Below, piece by piece: positions 44,060 through 56,399 of a DNA stretch of 64,000 nucleotides (positions within the stretch are counted from its first letter, which is position 1; every line of letters begins with the position of its first letter). The stretch comes from Tiliqua scincoides (lineage: Eukaryota; Chordata; Lepidosauria; Squamata; Scincidae), in the NCBI RefSeq assembly GCF_035046505.1, contig NC_089825.1, forward strand, positions 888,001 through 952,000. The letters are read 5' to 3'. The notes beneath the pieces were generated by a model. It ran no database searches and had not been told where the DNA came from. It was given only the letters and a program-made list of their open reading frames with translations. The position numbers and the translations under genes were made by a program.

Positions 44060-45847
44060 CAGGGCTGCAGTGGTGCCGAAAATGGCTGCCGCTGCATCCT
44101 GCCTGCCTCAGGCACGGCTGGGGTCTCCTTGGGGGAAGAGGACTTTCGTCCCCTTCCCCCAGGTAAGCCGAGTAGCCCCACAAGGGGGCCTTTGAATTCT
44201 GAGCCTCTGGGTTGGGCCTGCTGCTCAAACCAGAGGCTCAGGCTCTGGCGGAACGAAGCTCTGATGGAGGCTTGTGTGGCCTTGGGTTAGACTCCCCCCG
44301 AGTACCCCGAACATCCGAAGGGTGACATGCACACCAAGGGAAGCCTCAGCATTAGCAGCCTGCGGTCCTCAGGACAGATGGGAAGGGCGCTCGGATCGCC
44401 CTAGTTCTCTCTGCATTCCCATGCCAGGGACTCTGCCCCCCGAGGCCTCTCCAGGCACAAGTGCCCAGCTGGAACTCCCACACTGCCTCCCCAGCAGGGC
44501 GTGCAGAGACAGCGCACCCCACACAGGTGAGCATGGGGGGGACGGGACTCCCTGCCTCAGAGAGGAATGCTGAAGATATTTCCCCTGCCGACTCCCTTCA
44601 CCCCCCAACAGCCTAAAGGCAGTCAGCAATTCCAGGGGGCACCAGGTTCCCCTGCCATAGCTGTTGTGGGCCACACGCTCATCCTGAGCCTTCTTGTTCA
44701 GGACTGTGGCCTGGCCACAGAGGCAGGAGTGACACCGTGTGCAGGAACCCACAGCGATTCCCCACAAGGCAGGGGGAAAACACTATGTTCCCTTCCAATC
44801 AGTTCCTCCCCAGGTTGGGCTGCGATGATCCCCAGGTGCTTCCCAGGTGATGGAGTGCAGGCCAGGACCCTCAGGGACAGCCGTGCTTTGCCCCCGCCCC
44901 CAGGAGAAGCCTTTCCAGAACTCCTTTGCTCTTCCAGTCTGTGTTTTGCCTGCTCTTCTGTGCCCGGATCCTGTGCCACCCTCCTGTGAGACAAGCGCTA
45001 GGAGCCATTCCGCAGCACACGCTTTGCTCCAGCCCTGCCAGGCACTGGCAAACCCCTGGGGGGGCACCTAGGGGGTGGCCTTGGAGCAGTCCCGGCTGGC
45101 AGAGATTCTGGGGATCAGGCTGTGCCAGGGTAATAGCGGCCAGGAGGGGGCGACATTCCAGGTCTCAGCCTCCCACTGTGGAGCCCAGAGAGTGAGTGCC
45201 CCGAGATTCCTGTTCCCAGAGAGTGGGGAGAGGAGCCAGGGACCCGCTCCCTCCATGTCCACGGCCACTGCAGCTTCTCCCTCCAGCTCCTGCTGCTGCT
45301 CCGTCCTGCCCAGAGGAGGAGAAGCGGTTCTTCTGCGGGTCTGGCTTCTCCACCTGCTGTGACAAGAGGTTGGGGCCAGTGGGCAGCACGTGCCAAGCCT
45401 TGGCTGCTGTTCTCGGGCTGCTGTTCTGCTACCCACACGCAAGTGATGGGTGTTCTGTGAAGCGTGGGATCCAGGGTGGGGAAATGTGGGGCGGGCGGGC
45501 ACGAGGCTGCCCAAGATAGGGCAAGGAGTTGCATTGATTGCATTGCCTTTACATGCTGGGTAAGGAAATAGTTCCTTTTCTCTCTCTATGCCTTGGTCCA
45601 GTCACCAAAGCAGTGTCAGCTGTGGGACACCCCCCCCCCCCCACACACACACCAGAATCACTGCCAGCAGGGGCTTGTTCACACACTCTGGGCCAACAGT
45701 GGCCAGCTCCAGGGGGAACTGGCAGGCCCAGCAGCCAGCCTGGAACATCCAGGAGAGGGCAGACACCCTGGCACTGGCTGATCCCCACGGCTCACTGAGT
45801 GCTGCTGAACCAGGGTGTCACAATCATGCCACACCCCCTGCTGTTTC
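44060..45847. other. GC-rich unassigned stretch next to arm A'
   Basis: This is the only long spacer segment without visible transposon sequence. Several frames are open because of base composition. One (45196-45519, plus strand) includes SCPEEEKRFFCGSGFSTCCD, a short Cys-rich stretch preceded by a pyrimidine tract with CAG. I cannot tie it to a family. A C12 and (CA)n run lies at about 45628-45652. Confidence 0.35.
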
Positions 45848-46861
45848 GGCTGCCTCCCTGCAGGTGCCTGACGGGTTCTCTTGCCAGCCAGGCTTGGGGA
45901 GGGCCTTGCCAGAGGCAGACTTTAGAGACCTGGTTGGCAGGACGTGTCCAGCTCCCAGAGCCAGACTCCCCCCATCCCTGGAAGGCTGCTGCTGGAGTTG
46001 GGGGTCTGCCTCAACCTCTTGGCACCACCACAGATCCAACTGCACCCATCCTGCCTCTGCCACCACACCAGAAGCCACCGGTTAAGGAGCTGCCTTCTCC
46101 CGCAGCAGATTCCCCCAGCGGCCTTGTGCCTGCCCACCCAACGTTTGCCCAGGCACATCAGCACCTTGTCGGGTCTGAGTGAACACACAAGGAGAGGGCA
46201 TCTGTGGCAGCAGGCTGCCCCTGAATCTGGGCTGAGCAGAGAAAGGCAGGGCTGCAGGGGCTGGGAGAGGGGGGTAATTTGTACCCGGGCCCAGGGTCAA
46301 AAGGGGGGCCCAGGAGCCAAAGGAGGGGCCCAGAAATCTCCTGGCATCTGACGTTTTCCTCTCTACGCAGACTCGTTGCTTGCATGGGATGCTGGGGACA
46401 CTTCCACAAGTACGCAACTGCACTGACTGGCAAGCCATGTATGCTTAGGAGGGGTTTGGTTTTCTGCATTGCTGCATCTACCTGCCGATGCCACGTGGGC
46501 GGGTAGACCAGGGCTCAGAAGACCTGTCGCCACTCTTCCCCCACCCTGTTTTGCCCCTCCCTGCCCCCATTCTGCTTGCCCATCACCACCCTCCCCACGC
46601 GCTTCACCCCTCCCCCTTTGCAAAGGGGCCCAAAAGAAGGGCTGTTCTGCAGGAGGGGCTCAGAGGTCCAGCTGACAGCCAGAAGGTCATGCAAGGGGAG
46701 CTGCGTTGGCCAAGGGGGCTGAGGAGGCAGTGGCGTAGATAACGATTGCGGAGCCCGGTGCCCTGCCCCAGAAGTGATGTCACAACCGGAAGTGATGTCA
46801 CACCCTGGCCTCCTTCCACCAGCCTCCTTCCACCAGCAGCTTGCCACCCACCTCCCCCAGC

Positions 46862-47244
46862 CAGTGGCGTAGCTAAGGCATCTGTCTGCCACCTGGGGTC
46901 AAGGACGATTTGGAGCCCCCCTCCAAGACAAGATCAAATTTAATTAAGTACATAAATAAAAAGTGTGCCTCCGATTAGTTTTTCGTTCCATAAGGCAGTT
47001 GTGTTTTCATTTTCCGCTTAATGGGCCATAACCTTGGAGAGAATGCAGATAGTGCAATGCGGTTTGTTTCATTGCAACCTGCGTTAAATTACCTTTCCAA
47101 TCATCTATGACAGGATGGTACTATTCGTACATACCAATTTTTCAGTAATTTTGGTCACTAGTGTCAAGCTGAGCTTGCTGCCCCCCCCCAAGCTTGATCC
47201 CCAGTGCAACTGCTACCCCCTGCACCCACTTAGCTATGCCAGTG
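46862..47244. mobile_element. hAT-like MITE in arm A'
   Basis: Partner of 28003-28384. The ends are CAGTGGCGTAGCTAAGGCAT and CCACTTAGCTATGCCAGTG. Confidence 0.6.
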
Positions 47245-47626
47245 TGAGGAGGTGCCAATTCTTGGGCAGTGGCAGCTGGCACAGGAGCTGTAGAGTGTCC
47301 GCCTGACCGTCGCCCCTCTGCAGCTCTGCCTGGTGCCCTGGAGATGCTTGTCTGCCTCCAGGCAATCACTGCCAGTCAGTCCCGGGGCACCGGGAGTCCT
47401 GCATCCCAGCAAGGCAGTGGACACGCTGCCCAGGCACAGTCATCCCAGCTATGCCAGGCAGGGAGTTGGGGGTGCGCTTGCCACGCTGACTGCTCCTGGC
47501 TATCGACCACAGCATTTCTTGGACGATAGTTGTGAGGCTGTTCTTCTGGAAAGTAGGATTTACTCCTGTGGAATTTGACATGCTGTCTGCAGCTAAATGG
47601 TCAACTGGTTAATTGACATCCTTGTG

Positions 47627-47862
47627 CAGGATGCAGTGATGGCACTTGGCCTAGATGCCTGGACCGATCTATGGAGGTAAAATCCTTTTTACTTTACAGG
47701 TCATGGTGACTGTTTTCAACCTCTCGTCTTAGAGGTAGCCCATCTCTGAATGCCAGGTGCCAAGGGATGGTCGGAGGATACAGGTGTCTTGTTGTCATGA
47801 GTGCTCCCAGAGGCATCTGGGAGATACAGGCTTAGTGGACCTTTGGCCTGATCCAGCAGGTC
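47627..47862 (+). mobile_element. Diverged CR1 3' end (arm A')
   Basis: Partner of 27385-27635, in the same relation to the neighbouring repeats. CCTTTGGCCTGATCCAGCAG at about 47839 is the conserved part. Confidence 0.6.
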
Positions 47863-48966
47863 ACACCTCCAAGGGAGCTGCAGCACTTTTACTGCACATG
47901 AGAGGAGACGGCGACACACAGTGTGAGGAATTCAGCTCTTTATTAAATGGCACAAGCTTCAGAGATTCGACACGGAAAAGGAGCTCTGTTTGTTAGATAC
48001 AAGATCAACAGAGAGTGCCTAAGGATGCATGGCAAGAAAGCACAGCCATCTTTTAAATGCCCAAACACCCAGAATGAGAGGCAGAAATGCAGGTGGGCAT
48101 AATGGAGACTGCCCTTAGATCATTTTAACCCCACTTCAAAACATGTTTACCAAATCCAGATCTGATTCAGCCCAAAATGCTCGTGTACAACAGGAAGGCA
48201 TCAGAGTCCGGTCCTGCTGCGTTGCTTTCCTCTCCTTGAGAGGAGGATGAAATTCTCATATTAGAAGAGATTAGACAGGACATGACTTTGCATGAACTTT
48301 TGCCGGTCTCCGTGCTGCGCCAGCTGATGGCACTGCAGTTGGCAGGGCTGCTGGGAGCTGGCATTGCGCCCAGGGCAAGATGCGGCATTGCCCCCCTCCC
48401 TAAGTGTTCCTACATGCCCCATGTTTCTACCTTTTTGAACAAGTTTTAAATGGGCAGTTTTAACTTAGCATGAGCAAGACTGAGGACCCAATCCTATGCC
48501 TCTTCTCAGTGCCAGTGCAGCTGCAATGCAGCCCCGAGATAAGGGAACAAACATGCCCTGACCGCGAGGAGGCCTCCATTGACTGCCCCCTCCCCCTGTA
48601 GGATGCAGTGGACACCCTGCAGACAGGTGCATCAGCACTGGAACCTGGACAGGATTGGGCCCTGAAAGGAAATGAAGACATTGATCAGAATGGGATCATT
48701 TCCTTACTTTGAGTAGTGCTACTGAGTTCCTTTTCTTCTGCCTCAGCAAAGTCCTCCCCATTTGTTTTTTCTTATAATGAATGCACAGACATCCAAGGAC
48801 TGGCTTTCGCTTTCTCCCTCATTACTATGATACCTTCTCCCTCATCACCATTAGGATTCTGAAACGAAGCCCGGATGAAATCCACTTGCCTGGCCTTTTC
48901 TTTTTCTTTTCTTTTCTGTGCTGCAGACTTGCAATCCATACTGCTGATGTTACTGAAATGTTAATT

Positions 48967-49592
48967 TCACCTCCAGCTAATGCCAAGACACACGTAGACT
49001 TGATCCAACGCCATGTGTTCTCGACACTCTGAACTCCAAGGAGACGTGGAGCTGACTAATAGGGCCTGGGAATTCTGTGAACTGAACTGGGTGACCTACT
49101 GCTGGGTTGCCGTTGTTCTAGGCTGAAGGTGGAAGTTCCGCTTCCCCTATTTGATTTGTGCTGATAAACGGGGGTGCTTATGGAGAAGGCCTGGGCTGCT
49201 TTTTCACTCAGCTGTACTCCACTTTCAAGACACTTCTAGTCCCCCGATGCAGGGCTTCTCAAACTAGGGCGTCACGACACCCCAGCTTGAGGGCCCTTAA
49301 GGGGCAGAGGCGGGGGAGGCAGCATTGCTAAGGGGGCGCAGGGACTGGCATGCACTTACCTGTCCCTGCTGCAGCCTCCACGGTGGTGACTCTCCGCAGG
49401 GCTCCCCGGCCTTCAAACAGAGAAGGTGGAGCGATCGCACTCCACTTGGTTTGGCGGAGGCAGGGCACGATCCCTCCGCTTTCACTTGCTCAGCTGCGAG
49501 GAGCCCTGTGGACGGTCGCACAGTGGTCCCTGCAACCCTGGGAGGCTGCTGCAGGGACTGGTAAGTGCATGCCAGTCCCTTAGCCACACGAT
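48967..49592. other. Segment missing from arm A
   Basis: It is present here and in A'' (about 61725-62356) but absent from A at 26278. It contains most of a hAT-like sequence with ends CAGGGCTTCTCAAACTAGGG (49252) and, inverted, CAGGGCTGCGGTTCTCAAGC (ending 49681). Arm A keeps only one of these ends, so the state in A is a deletion. Confidence 0.65.
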
Positions 49593-50864
49593 CCCGGGGA
49601 TCATGTCGCTGCCTGCCCCGCTACCCCTCAGGGACTTACTGCAGTCCTCAAACTCCCTGAGAGCTTGAGAACCGCAGCCCTGATGCATTCTGGAGGGACT
49701 GCAGTTGGTTAAGGAATCCGAGGGCCCAATCCTACCCAACTTTCCACCACTGATGCAGCCATGCCAATGGGGCATGTGCTGCATCCTATGACAGTGGGGC
49801 AGTCACGGAGGCCTTCCCACACAAAGCGAACGTTTATTCCCTTACCTCGGGGCTGCATTGTGACCGCCTCAGCACCTGCAAGTTGGATAGGATTGGGTCC
49901 TGGGAGCTGTTGGAACTACCCTTAACAAACTACACTCTCCAGAATGGTTTTGGGTAATAGAGGTGTGTTGAAAGTGGATTAAAGCTGTAGTGGATTAAAG
50001 CTGTGGTCCTGGATTCCCCCACTTGGAATTAATGATAACATTTTGGTGTGGTTTCAGGGCAGAGGCACAAGCAGCGAAAGTGCAAATTCTCATGACTTGT
50101 CATACGTGATTGTCTCTGGGCAAAATATTGCTGCTATCAGGATCGCAATCAGGCATGTGCGAGGCTTTAGGCAGTAAAAGCAGCTTTGATGTCCAGGTGG
50201 AGCATTTTTCCAGAGCAAGTGCAGCATCGTGGCAAGAGACTGAGCTACAAACCAGGAAACCTCATCTCTGCCTTGAAGCATTACTTGCTGCTTCACCGCA
50301 GTCCTGCTATCCCAGTCCCCCAACTGGAGATCAAAACGCAGATCTATCTTACAGGGATGCTGTAAGGACTGTGAGATGATAATCGACTGCACCTTACACA
50401 TCTCAAACAACCCGAATTGCTGTATAAATGCTAAGTTGTAGTATTATTACTTGCAGTTTCAGTGTTAGGAATAAAAACTATTTTTTTTAAAGTGTCAGGA
50501 TACCTACCACTGATTTAACCCATTTTTGTCCACCCCACAGGTGTACACATTTGGTCGTTGTGGAAAAACATTGGGGAAAAATGGCTTAGGTAGTGATTTG
50601 GTTCATATTGAATACAGACATGCTTTGGCATATAGAAATAAATGGCTCTGTGGTAGCATAAGATTTCCTAGATTCTGTAACAATATTCCTGGACCAGGTA
50701 GTGAGTTACTTTGTCACTATCCCCAAAAGAACCCCTAATGGCTCCTAACCTCCTGTCCTCTCACTTCATTTTGGATATGTGAAGGCGGAGAATGTCAAGT
50801 CTGCAGATAGCAGGAACTCTGGAGGTGCCACTGTGTTCTATGCCAACCACAAATCACATGGAAA

Positions 50865-51090
50865 AATGGAATGTTAGGGCTGGAAGGGAACGTAGAGGTC
50901 ATCCAGTCCAACCCCTGCTCAATACAGCAAACTGCAACAGCATCCCTGAACAGTAGCAGTCTAGCCTCTGCTTGGAAACAACCAATGAGGGGAGATCCCA
51001 CTACAACATGGTCACCCTTTTTGGTACCTCCATACTTACAAGATCTCTCTTTGAAGATGATCTGACAGTTTACAAATTCCACCACCTGAA
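50865..51090 (-). mobile_element. CR1-like LINE 3' end downstream of the right CYP8B1
   Basis: Partner of 24770-24995. AGGTCATCCAGTCCAACCCC is the complement of the conserved end. Confidence 0.65.
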
Positions 51091-51146
51091 TCCTTTAAGC
51101 ATTACTATTTGATTGTTGTGAAAGTCAGGATGACATTTCTTTCCCT

Positions 51147-52688
51147 TTAGAATTTCAGCCGATACCTGAACTGGATGTCATGAGCAGGGTGAGCGACTCC
51201 AAACCCATAGCGGCTCGCATCTACTGGGGGTATGTCCTCACCCCTGTTCACCAGTTCCATATCAAAGTAGCTGAGCATCATGATGACAAATAATTTCAAT
51301 TCACTAACAGCAAAGAACCTCCCCGGACACATGGAGTGTCCACCACCCCAGGGCATAATGGGATACGTCAGTTTTTTCCCATTCTTATAGAACTCTTTCT
51401 TAGTGCCATCTGGCTTCACAAACCTGTCATATTTGAAAGTGTGAGGGTCAGGGTGGATTTCTGGATCCAGGTGCAGTCCTACGAAAGGGGCAAGAAGCAC
51501 ATTGTCTCTTTTCCGGAGCATGTATTCTCTTCCATCAGCTGTTCTAAGGTTCATATCCTGCACCACACTACGGGCCAGGTAAGGAAATGCTCTCAAGCGC
51601 AGAGTTTCCTCTATTGCGCTGTCCAGAAGAGGAGTTTTGATGGCATCCAAGGACACTTGGATGAAGGGGCTGCCAGGCTTCACTTCCTGACCCATCTCTT
51701 TTAGTACTCTGCCCAGTTCTTCCCTCACTGCCTTCATTGCTTCTGGATATTTTAAGAGATGCACAAGAAGCCAGAAGGTAGCTGGACCCGTATTCGCTTG
51801 AGATGCCCAGAGGAGAAACAGCTGAAATTGAGTCCGCATCTTTTCCGTCATTCCAGTCTCAGCCATGCTCTGATCTTGCTCAGTCACCCAACTGCTGATG
51901 TTATCTTTGTGACCTATCTTGTCTATGGACAGCACGTCCCAGAAAAGGTTCTTCAACTTTTGTGTCTCTTTCTTACCCAAAGGATCCAGCATGCCAAGAG
52001 CCATTGGAGGAAAGAGATGGTCAAACTTCTTAAAATTTTCAAACAACATCTCCCATTGCGTTCTTTTACTCTCTGTAGCATTTTCTGCTACTTGATCTGA
52101 CTCAGTCCCAAACAAAGTCATAAATGCAGCCTGGAAGATGGTTTTGTAGCTGAAGTGGAAGACTCCGTCCTCCTGCCAAGGCCTTTCCTTCCTGCTCGAG
52201 TCCTGGCTGGGAAGCAGCACCGCCTGCAACTTCTCCATCATGACCTGGTTCAGATCAGTTAGACGCTTGCCTCTGAGATGCTTCTTGCTCATTGTTTGTA
52301 CTATTTTATGATGAGACTCAGTTGGCTGAAACCCAAATGCATTAAGTACGACCTTTGAGCCAAAGGTAAAAAAATCCAGATTTTCTCTTGACTCCTTTAT
52401 TAAACTTCTGTAAACGAGAGGCTCCATCACAAAATGAAAATATTTGCCACCAAGTAGGACTGTGAAGATGTCCCCGTGTTTCTTCTTCATCCATTCCACA
52501 AACTTTGCTGGGTTCTTCTTGACATTCATCGCATGTCCCAGCCATGGGATGAAGCCTTTGTCCAGTGGAGGTTCATTTGGCCTCCTCCTGCGGAAGGTGC
52601 CCATCATGTAGAGCCCTGCCAGTGTGGCTGCAGTGAGGGCTAGTAAAGAAGCACAAAGGATGCTCTCCCAGAAATCCATCCCTGGCAT
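51147..52688 (-). CDS. CYP8B1: Sterol 12-alpha-hydroxylase (CYP8B1), right copy
   Basis: Intronless, 513 residues, no interruption, and the same architecture as the left copy: anchor 9-30, basic hinge 33-45, I-helix WASQANTG (294-301), ExxR at 361-364, heme Cys454. By hand alignment I count 26 residue differences from the left copy: 13 in residues 89-184, none in 185-277, 8 in 278-394 and 5 in 441-499. Changes at 368, 370 and 372 (AFPYLARS here, ASPFLIRS in the left copy) sit in the loop after the K-helix, which lines the substrate pocket in P450s. At some sites this copy looks more like human CYP8B1 (Phe305, Lys112, Leu115); at others the left one does (Asp89, Gly142). It has its own E-box (52753-52758) and TATA box. 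It is probably active; a changed substrate or position preference is possible but unproven. Confidence 0.95.
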   Translation of the reverse strand: MPGMDFWESILCASLLALTAATLAGLYMMGTFRRRRPNEPPLDKGFIPWLGHAMNVKKNPAKFVEWMKKKHGDIFTVLLGGKYFHFVMEPLVYRSLIKESRENLDFFTFGSKVVLNAFGFQPTESHHKIVQTMSKKHLRGKRLTDLNQVMMEKLQAVLLPSQDSSRKERPWQEDGVFHFSYKTIFQAAFMTLFGTESDQVAENATESKRTQWEMLFENFKKFDHLFPPMALGMLDPLGKKETQKLKNLFWDVLSIDKIGHKDNISSWVTEQDQSMAETGMTEKMRTQFQLFLLWASQANTGPATFWLLVHLLKYPEAMKAVREELGRVLKEMGQEVKPGSPFIQVSLDAIKTPLLDSAIEETLRLRAFPYLARSVVQDMNLRTADGREYMLRKRDNVLLAPFVGLHLDPEIHPDPHTFKYDRFVKPDGTKKEFYKNGKKLTYPIMPWGGGHSMCPGRFFAVSELKLFVIMMLSYFDMELVNRGEDIPPVDASRYGFGVAHPAHDIQFRYRLKF

Positions 52689-52733
52689 GCTGGAGAAAAA
52701 GACAGATTCCTAAGCAGCCTGGATCCAGGGCTG

Positions 52734-52758
52734 TATTTATAAACCCCACAGTCACGTG
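52734..52758 (-). promoter_or_regulatory. TATA box and E-box of the right CYP8B1
   Basis: On the minus strand, CACGTG (52758-52753) is followed by TTTATAAATA (52743-52734), then 45 bases to the ATG. The TATA element is closer to consensus than in the left copy. Confidence 0.55.
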
Positions 52759-52820
52759 GTAGATCTGGCTGAGATTGCCTCATTCCATTACCGAGCTGGG
52801 AAATGCAGTTGTTATTCTTC

Positions 52821-52829
52821 TGCCCTTGA
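52821..52829 (-). promoter_or_regulatory. Candidate LRH-1 (NR5A2) site, right copy
   Basis: TCAAGGGCA on the minus strand, conserved with 23015-23023. The mariner lies about 210 bases further upstream and does not separate this site from the gene. Confidence 0.4.
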
Positions 52830-53038
52830 GTCATTCACAGCATTAGGATGCTTTGCCTCTTCTATGTTGCCTTTAGGAGGAGGTATTCTTGAAATTCTTG
52901 CTGGGGGCCTGAGCAAGAAACATGCACATTGGTCCTGTCCAAGGTACATGTTCACAGAATGGTACCGGCTCGTGTGGTCCATAATTGCCCAGTCTGTGAA
53001 AACAGCATGAATTGGAAGTAATGAATTAGACGTGATTA

Positions 53039-54376
53039 CAAGGGTCGCGCAGAAAGTAATGCACCACATTTTTTTTTCTCAGCCTACAGTAATGGTACGA
53101 ATGCGAAACTTTAGATATACATTATTTGAATTTTCAGGAGTGCGCACACAAATTTTTGGTTTCTTCAGACAGATAGCGTAGCTGCAGCAGTGTTTCGAAA
53201 TGGCGTCTGTAAGTGATGTACATTACAAGCAGCGTGTCGTCATTGAATTTCTCACTGCAGAGAAAGAAACTGTTGGGAACATTCACAAACGTTTGTGTAC
53301 AGTTTATGGAGGATCTGCAGTCGACAGAAGTACGGTTAGTCGCTGGGCACAGAGGGTGAGGCCATTAGAAGGCGGTTCGGCAGAGCTCCAAGATTTGCAG
53401 CCTTCGGGGCGGCCATCCACGGCTGTCACACCTGACAAGACGCAGCTTGCTGATGTGCTCATTCGCGAGGACCGATGCATAACAACTAGGCAGTTGGCGC
53501 TGAAGCTGTCAATCAGCAAAGGAAGTGTGGATGCAATCATCCGTGCTCTTGATTACTCAAAAGTGTGTGCATGATGGGTTCCGCGCTGTCTTACGGTGGA
53601 CCACAAATCTCTCAGAAAAAACATTTCTTCTGAGTTGCTGAAACGTTTTGAAGATGAGGGGGAAGCGTTCTTGTCCAGGATTGTGACAGGTGATGAAACC
53701 TGGGTTCACCATTTTGAGCCCGAAACAAAACGACAGTCGATGGAATGGCGTCATCCTCAATCTCCACAGAAGAAAAAATTCAAAGCAACTGCTTCCGCCG
53801 GTAAGGTCATGATCACTGTGCTTTGGGACTGTGAGGGCGTCATACTCATTGATGTGATGCCAAGAGGCAGCACCATTAATTCTGAAGCTTATGTGAAGAC
53901 GTTAACCAAACTCAAGAAGCGCTTCCAGCGACTTCGGCGCCATAACAACCCAGGTGAATGTTTGATTCAACATGATAACGCTCGGCCTCACACAAGTTTG
54001 AGGACTTCGGAACACATCACAAAACAGGGTTGGACTGTGTTACCCCATCCACCCTACAGCCCTGACCTAGCTCCCTCAGACTTCCACTTGTTTGGGCCAT
54101 TAAAGGATGCCATTCGCGGAAGACATTTTGAGGATGATGAAGAGGTGATTCGCACAGTGCAGAAATGGCTTCGTAACCAGAACAAGGAGTGGTACCGACA
54201 GGGCATACATGCCCTTGTGTCTCGCTGGAGGAAGGCCATAGAACTGGATGGAGATTACGTGGAAAAATAGGGAGTGTAGAAGAAACATCATTCTTTCTTG
54301 TGTGTAAGTTTCATTGTGTTCAATAAATAATTGTGGAAGAAAAAAATGTGATGCATTACTTTCTGGGCGACCCTCG
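53039..54376 (+). mobile_element. Mariner (Tc1/mariner) transposon, nearly intact
   Basis: The element is 1338 bp with inverted ends of about 30 bases (CAAGGGTCGCGCAGAAAGTA on the left; CGAGGGTCGCCCAGAAAGTA read inward from the right). A TA dinucleotide flanks it at 53037-53038 and 54377-54378. It is absent at the matching place in arm A (22823). The target joined back reads exactly as arm A does, so the insertion is younger than the duplication. An AATAAA lies at 54322-54327, after the coding part. Confidence 0.95.
53200..54270 (+). pseudogene. Mariner transposase with one in-frame stop
   Basis: The frame of 356 codons runs from 53200 to the stop at 54268. The N-terminal half has the two helix-turn-helix modules (KQRVVIEFLTAEKETVGNIH; STVSRWAQRV; RQLALKLSISKGSVDAII). 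The catalytic triad D,D34D is complete: Asp in VTGDETWVHHFEPE, Asp in IQHDNARPHTS, and Asp in YSPDLAPSDFHLFGPLKD. The only interruption is TGA at 53572-53574, where related transposases have Arg (KVCA-R-WVPR). A CGA to TGA change is the commonest CpG decay. Both sides of the stop are in the same frame with no indel, which points to a recent element. Confidence 0.93.
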
Positions 54377-55103
54377 TAGAATGGCAGTGCAACCTCGCTG
54401 CTCAGGCAACGTCAGCCAGGTCTCTCTGACAGAGGGCTTGTTGCTACTTGAACCTGAAAGGTAGTTTCTTATACAATTGTTTGTTCTGCTGGGTATTCCT
54501 TGCTTGCCTTGGCATTGGGACATGCACGTCAGAGAACAGAAGAATCGCTGCATTGCCGTACAGCAGTGGCAAGTGCCTGGCGGTGATCTCAGAAGCAATT
54601 GTGGACTGCATGGTTGGGGCTTCCTGGTGGTATTGTGGGGCCCTGTGGAGCCCCAATTTAGATCAAGTGGGGGGAGGGAGTTGGTGCTTTAATGGTCAGT
54701 GCTGAATAGGGAGAATGCAGGAATCACCGGCTGGGTCGAGATCACTGAAGTCCATTCTGAAAGATCCCATCAGTGCGTCTCAGGTGTTTCCAACTGTGTG
54801 TGCAAGTCTGTTCAGTTCTACGTATTGGGGTCCACTTCTCCAGGCAATGATGAGATGTTTCAGGAATTCAGCGCCACCCAAGCTCTGGCTTCCTCTGGAG
54901 GAGAGATCACTGGAAACTGACAGTATCTGTACAATGTGTGTTTTTTAAAAATAAATATACAGGCTGAGCATTCAGTGATAAGATGCTGGTTCTCAATATC
55001 AGGACACAAGTGTGTTGGAGGCCTCTTTGGCACCTGAGGTGCTCTCGTGACTCACTCACTCCCTTAGCTTCCATTCCAGCCTGTTTCTCATACCAGTCAG
55101 CTC

Positions 55104-55105
<2 letters not shown>

Positions 55106-55157
<52 letters not shown>
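55106..55157. repeat. (CT)26 microsatellite
   Basis: Counterpart of the (GA)18 run at 22059-22095 in arm A. The two differ in length by about eight repeats. Confidence 0.95.
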
Positions 55158-55167
<10 letters not shown>

Positions 55168-56399
55168 TCAGGAATATCTCCTTGATAGAGTTGTGGTTTT
55201 TTGGTGATAACGAAATGAAATGAAAACACATCACACTGCTTTCTACACTTCTTATTTTTGTAAAAAAAATAAACAAGCAAAAAACACCCCAAAATCTGAA
55301 AGAAAAATATTTCTAACAACTAATTGACTGTGTAATGACTGTGGCTACATCTGCTGACACTATGCCACCTACATCACCTAACTAGCACACTTGTAAAGGA
55401 ATTATAGTTTATAATAATATTTTAGAACAATGTGGCCTTGGAATAAAAACATGCATTCTGCACTTTTTTCTTGGGGAAAAAATGAAATCTGTGAAAAAGT
55501 TAAAATGTTTAAGGATCCCTCTACTCCTAGATCACGAACAGTTGTCAACCCCTTTCATGCTATTCCAGACCAAGTGCCAAGCTCCTTCACTCATCAAATT
55601 CAAGTTTTGCAATGAGATTATCTTGGTCATTGCAGAATCTCTGTCATTGCCTGGCTTCCAGCGATCATTAGAATTTGGTTTCTTCACTTCGGAGCTTCGC
55701 TTGGGACCAGGGTGACCAGATGTCATAACTGCAAAAGAGGACAAGGTACGCCAAAATGTAGGACATCCAAGAAAAATGTAAAGCATGACAAAATAAAAGC
55801 TAAAAATGCTCGTTTGGTGATTTCATGTGTTAATTTAAGCACTATATTACTTATTATTAAATTTAAAACTACATTACATATAATTTATTTCATATAGGGC
55901 ACAATCCCAACCAACTTTCCTAGCTTTTGTATCTAATGAGCCTAAACCAGGGGTCGGCAACCTGCGGCTCTAGAGCCGCATGTGGCTCTTTCAGCCGTCT
56001 GCTGTGGCTCCTCCAGGTGAAAGTGGCAAAGGGGGTAACAGGAGGCACCTGTGCTGGGAGTGCAGGCTGCTTCCCTCCGCCCCCTGAGCTCACTGCCCTC
56101 CTCTCCCTTCACCCCCACCTGCCCCACATTGGTTTCCCTTTTCAACTTTGCCCGCTCTGCAGGCTTCAGGTCCCTGTTTTTCCCTTCCCCAACTCTCCAG
56201 CAGGCTCAGCCAATCAGCATCCAGCAGGCTCCTGGCTTTTTCGGTTGGAATGGCTCAGGGCCCTTCACTGGCTGACCACCAGCCAATCCTGAGCCGCCTT
56301 CCTCCTCAGCCATTGCAAGCCCTTGCAGCCCGCCTTTCCCTGAGCAGGTCCCCACTCAGTGCAAGGAGAGGCTTTTCCTCCACAGCAGAGGAGACATCC

